This document shows positions 58,949 through 64,000 of a stretch of 64,000 nt of DNA, piece by piece. Each line of letters begins with the position of its first letter. Within the stretch, counting starts at the first letter, position 1. The notes under the pieces are model-generated. The model ran no database searches. It saw nothing but the letters and a program-made list of their open reading frames with translations, and was not told where the DNA came from. The DNA lies in NCBI GenBank assembly GCA_902527245.1, contig CABZOI010000003.1, positions 95,718 through 159,717 of the forward strand, written 5' to 3'. The translations under genes were made by a program, and so were the position numbers. The DNA comes from an uncultured SAR92 cluster bacterium (lineage in GTDB: Bacteria > Pseudomonadota > Gammaproteobacteria > Pseudomonadales > Porticoccaceae).

Positions 58949-58990
58949 AATAACGCGAATCATTATCATTTGTATATGCATTAATGTCAA
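58949..58990 (-). promoter_or_regulatory. Strong promoter with overlapping Fur box
   Basis: On the minus strand, TTGACA (58990-58985), 17 bases, then GATAAT (58967-58962). On the plus strand, positions 58949-58967 match the 19-base Fur consensus GATAATGATAATCATTATC at about 15 positions, including a perfect AATCATTATC. The box covers the -10, so Fur-iron would block transcription of the 35-codon gene. Confidence 0.75.
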
Positions 58991-59109
58991 CAAATTTTTA
59001 TTTGAACTTTACTGTTGAAAAATATCTAAAAAGCTATACATAACGTATGTAAAGTAGTTTATATTCACAATTACAAGTTTTTATAAGAGATAAGACAAAG
59101 GAGTTAACG

Positions 59110-59907
59110 ATGTCTCAGCACAAAGCGCTTGATATGTTTGGACGGTCTGGTAATCCGGCATTAAATGCAGAAACTTTTACAAGAGAGGCCAGAGGTACTG
59201 GTCCGAGAGGAATACAATCGACAGCATCTGAAGTGATGACACTTCAGGGTACGGTCAATAAGACAGGTATATTATTAGCACTAGTGGTTCTCTCGGCGTC
59301 ATACACATGGAATATATTTTTTCAAAGCGGTAATCCGGGAAGTGTTATGCCTTTAGCGATGGGCGGAGCATTAGTTGGTTTTATTCTTGCCTTAATAACA
59401 ATGTTTAAAAGACAATGGGCAGGCATTACTGCACCTCTCTATGCGGTTGCAGAGGGCTTATTTTTAGGGGGGATTTCGGCGATTTTTGAAGCGCAGTATC
59501 CTGGTATTGTGATTCAAGCAGTCGGGTTGACGCTTGGCACATTAACTTCTCTTTTGTTTCTTTATAAAACAGGAATTATAAAGCCAACCGAGAATTTTCG
59601 GTTAATGATTGTCTCTGCAACGATGGGCATCGGTTTACTATACCTGGTTAGTTTTTTAATGAATATGTTTGGCTCTGCTGGCATTGGGTTTATTCATTCA
59701 AACGGGATATTTGGCATCGGTTTTAGTTTATTTGTTGTTGGGATCGCAGCGCTCAATCTTGTTTTAGATTTTGATTTTATTGAGCAGGGTTCAGAGGCAG
59801 GTGCTCCTAAATACATGGAATGGTTTGGAGCCTTTAGTTTAATGGTAACGTTGATTTGGCTCTATATCGAAATTTTGAGACTGCTTGCTAAATTACGAAG
59901 CCGATAG
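59110..59907 (+). CDS. Bax inhibitor-1/YccA-family membrane protein
   Basis: 265 residues with about seven hydrophobic helices after a 45-residue soluble N-terminus. The pattern YAVAEGLFLGGISAIFEAQYPGIV near residue 115 and the late acidic DFDFIEQGSEAGAPKYMEWFGAF near 218 match the PF12811-type family. Function in bacteria is uncertain; related proteins are membrane channels or FtsH modulators. AAGGAG precedes the ATG by six bases. The 310-base gap upstream holds the divergent Fur-boxed microprotein. Confidence 0.88.
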   Translation: MSQHKALDMFGRSGNPALNAETFTREARGTGPRGIQSTASEVMTLQGTVNKTGILLALVVLSASYTWNIFFQSGNPGSVMPLAMGGALVGFILALITMFKRQWAGITAPLYAVAEGLFLGGISAIFEAQYPGIVIQAVGLTLGTLTSLLFLYKTGIIKPTENFRLMIVSATMGIGLLYLVSFLMNMFGSAGIGFIHSNGIFGIGFSLFVVGIAALNLVLDFDFIEQGSEAGAPKYMEWFGAFSLMVTLIWLYIEILRLLAKLRSR

Positions 59908-59922
59908 CAATAGATCTAGAAA

Positions 59923-60132
59923 ATGGATGCTAACACGTTAATTTTTGGATCAATGGCAGTCATCTCTTTGGCTGCCTTTTTTTATTTAGGCAAATTCAAG
60001 GCTTCGCCAAAACAGACTCAAAGGGATGACAGGATAAATTGGTCATCTGGGAAATATGGATTTATAAAATATATAATTCTGGGTGTTGCAGTTATTCTAG
60101 GTATCTCTCTGTTAATTAAGTTTGTATTTTAG
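59923..60132 (+). CDS. Small membrane protein, two helices, unknown
   Basis: 69 residues with hydrophobic segments at about 5-23 and 48-68 and a polar middle (KASPKQTQRDDRINWSSGK). It follows the Bax-inhibitor-like gene by 15 bases and probably shares its transcript. I do not recognise it. Its end abuts the convergent acyltransferase gene. Confidence 0.65.
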   Translation: MDANTLIFGSMAVISLAAFFYLGKFKASPKQTQRDDRINWSSGKYGFIKYIILGVAVILGISLLIKFVF

Positions 60133-60972
60133 TTATTGAAGCGATTGAACTTTCTCATAAAGAAAATCGGTTAGATCCTTCCTTTTTGTAAATGCTTCAT
60201 TCTCTCGCCATGGAATGGGATCTCCAATCTCGATTTCGACCGTCTTACCAAACCGTTTTCGCGCTTCGTTGAGAAGCAATGCAGACCTAAACGCCATTGA
60301 GATATGAGATGCGACATGAAATAGTCTACTGTTTTGACCTCTGAAGAATATTGGCACAACAGTGGCATTTGATTCTTTAATTAATTTGGCAGCAAATGTT
60401 GTCCAAGGTGCATCAACAACTTTTCCAAATCCGAATCGATCTGCAGTCGAGACATGACCAGAGGGAAATATCACAAGTGGAATGCCATTTTTTATTGCGT
60501 CTGTCGCTTTTTGTTTAGTCGCAATGTTTGTTTTAATCGCTTCTTTGGTTTGATCAAAATCGACTGGTAAGAAATGATTATTTAGATCTTCATCGACACA
60601 TAAGACAGAGTTAATGAGTATTTTAAAGTCTCCTCGAACTCTTGCTGCGATATCACACATTATCATTCCATCAACAATACCAAAGGGATGATTTGCTACG
60701 ATTATTAGAGGTCCCGTTTTAGGGATTTTGTTTAGTTTGACAGGGTCATAAACACATTTGATATTCGTCTCTCTCATGGCGCCACGGAAAAAAGCACCCA
60801 CTTCAAAAGGCTCTCTCTTAAGTTTTTCGTAAATAGCAAATACGTGTTTGCTACCAAAAATAATTTCTAAAAGAACGATAATCTTTTTCAGTATCCAAGG
60901 ATCATCAGGTTGACAGAAAGAGATCTGAACCGCAGTAGAGGGAGCGTTCTCAGATTCTGAATATTCACTCAT
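60133..60972 (-). CDS. Lysophospholipid acyltransferase-like protein (PlsC superfamily)
   Basis: 279 residues. The catalytic box is VANHPFGIVDG near residue 93, an HX5D variant seen in the hemolysin/OlsA-like branch rather than HX4D. FPSGHVSTADRFGFG near 172 is the later glycerolipid-binding motif. It probably acylates a lysophospholipid or related lipid at the membrane face. No signal peptide. It is divergent from the reductase gene that follows. Confidence 0.82.
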   Translation of the reverse strand: MSEYSESENAPSTAVQISFCQPDDPWILKKIIVLLEIIFGSKHVFAIYEKLKREPFEVGAFFRGAMRETNIKCVYDPVKLNKIPKTGPLIIVANHPFGIVDGMIMCDIAARVRGDFKILINSVLCVDEDLNNHFLPVDFDQTKEAIKTNIATKQKATDAIKNGIPLVIFPSGHVSTADRFGFGKVVDAPWTTFAAKLIKESNATVVPIFFRGQNSRLFHVASHISMAFRSALLLNEARKRFGKTVEIEIGDPIPWRENEAFTKRKDLTDFLYEKVQSLQ

Positions 60973-61102
60973 AATGGATATCTTAGAAGACTATTTTGGT
61001 GAGTATATTATCAAATGATAAAAGATTTAAGACACTTTTTAAGTTTGCATCATTAATCGCAGTCTGCGATTATCTCAGGCCGTATCCTAGTGGGACAGAA
61101 AA

Positions 61103-62272
61103 ATGGAAGATACATTCGATCTGGTGGTTTTCGGTGCAACAGGCTTCACAGGAAGGTTGGTTGCTGAGTACTTATCACAAAATCAAGGAATTTCTCATGA
61201 CCTTAATTGGGCGATAGCAGGCCGGGATATTAATAAACTTGATAGTATTAAAAATGAGATGGACATCCCATCATCAATTCCTGCTCTGAGTACAGACATA
61301 AACGACATGGATTCTGTGAGAGCCTTGGTAAAAAAAACCAGAGTACTCTTAACCACTGTCGGGCCATATCAAATATATGGAAATGAAATTATTGAATCTT
61401 GTATTGATGAGGGAATCGATTATTTAGATCTTTGTGGTGAGCCAGCTTGGATGCACAAAATTGTTTCGAATTTTCAAACGAAAGCTCAAGAGACAGGAGC
61501 ACGGATTACGTTTTCATGTGGCTTTGACTCAATTCCATTTGATCTCGGTGTATATGAATTGCAAAGAAAAGCAATTGCAAAATTTGGCTCCCCAATGCAG
61601 CGAGTAAAGGGTCGAGTGAGATCCATGAAAGGCACTTTTTCAGGCGGCACGCTTGCAAGTTTTAAGGCCACCATGAACGCTGCTGGTAAGGACAAAAGTT
61701 TGATTAGTGTCTTAAGAAATCCTTTTGCGCTTACACCCAATTTTACAGGTGTAGATCAACCCTCAGGTAATCGACCCTATTTAGATGCCTCTTTAAATGC
61801 TTGGGTCACGCCTTTTGTTATGGCAAGTATCAATACCAAAAATATACATAGAAGTAACTATCTCTTGGATCAAATGTATGGTGAGAATTTTCAATATGAT
61901 GAAATGCTGGTAACCGGGCAGGGAGATCAAGGTGAGAATCTCGCGATGAAATTAGCCCAGGGTAATCCAATGGCGGGAAGCACAACAAAACCTGGTGATG
62001 GTCCTAGTAAAGAGGAGCGAGAGACTGGATATTATGATGTTCTGATGATTGGAGAGAATACAGACAATCAATCGATTAAACTTTCAATTAAGGGTGATAA
62101 AGATCCCGGATATGGATCAACTTCAAAGATGATTGCAGAGAGTGGGATTTGGCTTGCAGAAAATCCTCTTACAAAAGGAGGAGGGATATGGACACCTGCA
62201 TCTTTAATGGGTGAATCTTTAGTAGAGAAATTGGAGAAACACGCAGGAATTAGTTTCGAAGAAGAAACATAA
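61103..62272 (+). CDS. Saccharopine dehydrogenase-like / trans-acting enoyl reductase family protein
   Basis: 389 residues. A Rossmann site VVFGATGFTGRLVAEYL near residue 8, AIAGRD near 38 and TTVGPYQIYGNEI near 80 match this family, which includes enoyl reductases acting in trans on polyketide-type lipids. YLDLCGEPAWM near 112 is conserved. Exact substrate unknown; a lipid role would fit the acyltransferase neighbour (inference). Confidence 0.87.
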   Translation: MEDTFDLVVFGATGFTGRLVAEYLSQNQGISHDLNWAIAGRDINKLDSIKNEMDIPSSIPALSTDINDMDSVRALVKKTRVLLTTVGPYQIYGNEIIESCIDEGIDYLDLCGEPAWMHKIVSNFQTKAQETGARITFSCGFDSIPFDLGVYELQRKAIAKFGSPMQRVKGRVRSMKGTFSGGTLASFKATMNAAGKDKSLISVLRNPFALTPNFTGVDQPSGNRPYLDASLNAWVTPFVMASINTKNIHRSNYLLDQMYGENFQYDEMLVTGQGDQGENLAMKLAQGNPMAGSTTKPGDGPSKEERETGYYDVLMIGENTDNQSIKLSIKGDKDPGYGSTSKMIAESGIWLAENPLTKGGGIWTPASLMGESLVEKLEKHAGISFEEET

Positions 62273-62297
62273 TTATTAGAGAAGGGAGGTACGTTTT

Positions 62298-63575
62298 ATG
62301 ATTAAATTTCATGAGCTCAAGGATAAATTGATAGATGAGCTGCATAATCGTCCATTTCCACAAATAAAGATTCCCGCGCAAGTATCAAATCTTGTGGTGC
62401 TCCATCCAGGAGATCGCGAAAATGAGCTTGAGCATATTACTCGGTTAGCAAACATTTATAAAATGTCAAAACCTGATATGGGCTCAACTTGTTATTATGA
62501 AAGTTCTGATAAGTTTGACTTTCGTTGGGAAAGACACAGTGAATTCTCAACTTACACCTTCATAACAGATAATTTAGTAACAGGATCAAAGCATACTAAT
62601 GAAATCATAAATCTAGATGCTGAATGGGTTTCGGGTATTTCAGGCGAGGTCATCAGTGCTAATCACATTGATTTGAGATCTCCGAAAAATGCTCCAAAAA
62701 ATGATAAGGAGTTCAATGATTATTTTGATAATGAAACATTGATAGGTAGTCATATTTATGATGGGAATGCAACCGTTTGGACCTCTGTAAAGAGTGACGC
62801 AGACGGATTTAATAGGGTTATTTTAATTGATGAAGGCATTGATCCTAATCAAGCGGGTCGTGCTGTAAGAAATCTTCTTGAGTTAGCGACTTACCGATCA
62901 ATGACGCTTCTTGCTTGGCCCGTTGCGAGAGCCCTTTTATCAGATATTTCTGAATTAGAACAAAGTTTGAATAAGACAGGTGAGAGACTAAAAAAGCTTG
63001 AAACACTGGAAGATGAGCAGAAACTAATGGCTGAACTGATCTCAGAGGCATCGAAAGTAGAGAAGCTAATCTCAGACAACAGTTTTCGTTTCTCAGCAAT
63101 GCAAGCCTACTTTAAAATTACCGAATCAAGGCTTGACATGCTTCGTGAACAAAAGATTCCTACAATTAGAACGCTCAAAGAATTTCATGTTAGGCGTTTC
63201 ATTCCTGCATATGATACCTGCATGTCAGTTGTGAAGAGGAAAGACAATTTATCAGACAGAGTCAGCCGAACAAGTGAGTTACTTCACTCGAGGCTTCAAA
63301 TCTCTTTAGAAGCCCAGAACCAGAAGTTACTCGCATCGATGGATTCAAGAAGTAAGGTTCAACTGAGACTTCAACAGACAGTTGAGGGGCTTTCAGTCGT
63401 TGCCATTACCTACTACATGATGGGTTTAATCCGATTCATGGTCGAGCCGCTGCCAGTAGAAGCATATTTAGGAATCAAGGACTCATGGGTTGTTGGTGGA
63501 TTAACTCCGTTAATTTTATTTGGTGTTTATGCGGTTGTTCGGAGAATAAGAAAGAAGTTAAAGAAAAATAGCTAA
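62298..63575 (+). CDS. DUF3422 membrane protein
   Basis: 425 residues. The start HELKDKLIDELHNRPFPQIKIPAQVSNLVVL is the DUF3422 hallmark. A soluble N-terminal domain (to about 205), a coiled-coil middle (about 210-350) and two C-terminal helices (about 365-415) follow. It is probably anchored in the inner membrane with the bulk in the cytoplasm. Function unknown. GGGAGG eight bases upstream of the ATG is a strong ribosome site. Confidence 0.9.
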   Translation: MIKFHELKDKLIDELHNRPFPQIKIPAQVSNLVVLHPGDRENELEHITRLANIYKMSKPDMGSTCYYESSDKFDFRWERHSEFSTYTFITDNLVTGSKHTNEIINLDAEWVSGISGEVISANHIDLRSPKNAPKNDKEFNDYFDNETLIGSHIYDGNATVWTSVKSDADGFNRVILIDEGIDPNQAGRAVRNLLELATYRSMTLLAWPVARALLSDISELEQSLNKTGERLKKLETLEDEQKLMAELISEASKVEKLISDNSFRFSAMQAYFKITESRLDMLREQKIPTIRTLKEFHVRRFIPAYDTCMSVVKRKDNLSDRVSRTSELLHSRLQISLEAQNQKLLASMDSRSKVQLRLQQTVEGLSVVAITYYMMGLIRFMVEPLPVEAYLGIKDSWVVGGLTPLILFGVYAVVRRIRKKLKKNS

Positions 63576-63713
63576 CTTGTAAAATCAAGAAAATCTTTTA
63601 CAACTGTCGTGGAGATTTTTGGCAACCGAATTGAATTAAAACTGCGGTGAAATGTCTAAAATCTGCGTTGAAAGTTGACTTGAGCCCAATAAATTCGCAT
63701 ACTCAGGGGGCAT

Positions 63714-63802
63714 GTGCGTGCTTTACAGCACGCACCAAAACAGTACACAAATAATTTAAAAGTCGGGTTAGCTCTCTTCGACGTCGAAAGATAAGAAACC
63801 CG
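63714..63802 (+). promoter_or_regulatory. Hairpin-rich leader before the last gene
   Basis: A perfect eight-pair hairpin (GTGCGTGC 63714-63721, GCACGCAC 63728-63735, loop TTTACA) is followed by a second stem CGGGTT (63764-63769) with AACCCG (63797-63802), enclosing the palindrome TTCGACGTCGAA (63777-63788). It ends 20 bases before the next ATG. I could not match it to a known riboswitch. There is no T-tract, so it is not a simple terminator. Confidence 0.45.
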
Positions 63803-63822
63803 GTTAACAGGGGTATGCTTTC

Positions 63823-64000
63823 ATGGAAACGTTGCGTTCTTTCGGATGGTCTTTATTTTCTTCAATTCTACTGATTCTTAGTGCTCCTGCGATTGCTCAG
63901 GGTCCTTATAATTTCAATGGCGATACCAGTACTTGGACAGTACTGAACTCAACTCTCACGGCCGGGGATTACTCTGTAGATTATGATATTTCAGGAAGTA
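63823..64000 (+). CDS. Secreted protein, N-terminal part (partial)
   Basis: 59 codons run off the window end. The N-terminus is a signal peptide (METLRSFGWSLFSSILLILSAPAIA, cleavage AIA-QG) followed by a beta-strand-like, Thr/Asp-rich mature start (GPYNFNGDTSTWTVLNS). The family cannot be named from this piece. The start is ATG at 63823 after the hairpin-rich leader. Confidence 0.75.
   Translation, partial: METLRSFGWSLFSSILLILSAPAIAQGPYNFNGDTSTWTVLNSTLTAGDYSVDYDISGS

Noticed and set aside
60996..61217. 73-codon frame overlapping the start of the reductase gene
   Set aside because: Out of frame with a clearly coding gene and no supporting site.
63577..63603. Terminator after the DUF3422 gene (TTGTAAAA ... 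TTTTACAA)
   Set aside because: The stem is almost all A-T and no T-run follows.

Overview
The window looks like a chromosomal segment of an AT-rich marine gammaproteobacterium (roughly 40% GC by eye). The grounds are the gene orders pssA-leuA, holD-rimI, uvrA / YajR-type transporter / ssb, the thrS-infC-rpmI-rplT-pheS-pheT-ihfA-merR-tRNA-Pro block, the fused RlmKL methyltransferase, the long form of PurC, and the FabA/FabB unsaturated fatty acid pair. The species cannot be fixed from the sequence. The secreted calcium-binding proteins, the sulfatase and the sodium symporter fit a marine heterotroph.

Layout. 1-4900: end of pssA, leuA, holD-like, rimI, an NfeD/QmcA membrane pair, a small lipoprotein and a frameshifted DUF2750 gene. 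4900-10200: uvrA, divergent from a YajR-like transporter, then ssb and a peroxiredoxin. 10200-25600: fabA-fabB, ispB, clpB with a heat-shock-type promoter, an unknown gene beside purC, an SDR plus alpha/beta hydrolase pair, an aromatic aminotransferase, a shikimate-kinase-like gene, nadK-rhomboid, a yeaC-like gene and pepN. 25600-34750: one long leftward operon, moxR-DUF58-DUF4381-batA-batB/TPR-batD, running by overlap into a two-component sodium/solute symporter. 34900-45270: rlmKL, a glutaredoxin-like gene, a DUF188 gene that appears to start at AUU, then the translation block, in which infC also starts at AUU.

45270-58800 is the accessory part. It holds a membrane-anchored unknown, a huge secreted metzincin-type protease, an M14 carboxypeptidase, a beta-lactamase-fold lipoprotein, a secreted beta-helix protein with an inserted carbohydrate-binding-like domain, a formylglycine sulfatase and a methyltransferase. 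The metzincin and the beta-helix protein end in the same arrangement: calcium-binding type-3 thrombospondin repeats followed by a duplicated dockerin-like module of about 110 residues. This shared C-terminus is the best candidate here for an undescribed surface-display or assembly system. 58800-64000: a 35-residue membrane microprotein under a near-consensus promoter with a Fur box over its -10, a Bax-inhibitor-1 family protein, an acyltransferase, a saccharopine-dehydrogenase-like reductase, a DUF3422 protein, and the start of another secreted protein preceded by a hairpin-rich leader.

Functionally, housekeeping genes (lipid, purine, branched-chain and aromatic amino acid synthesis, DNA repair, translation) surround a module for digesting extracellular protein and probably sulfated polysaccharide. 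All calls come from reading the sequence and from family knowledge; no database search was run.
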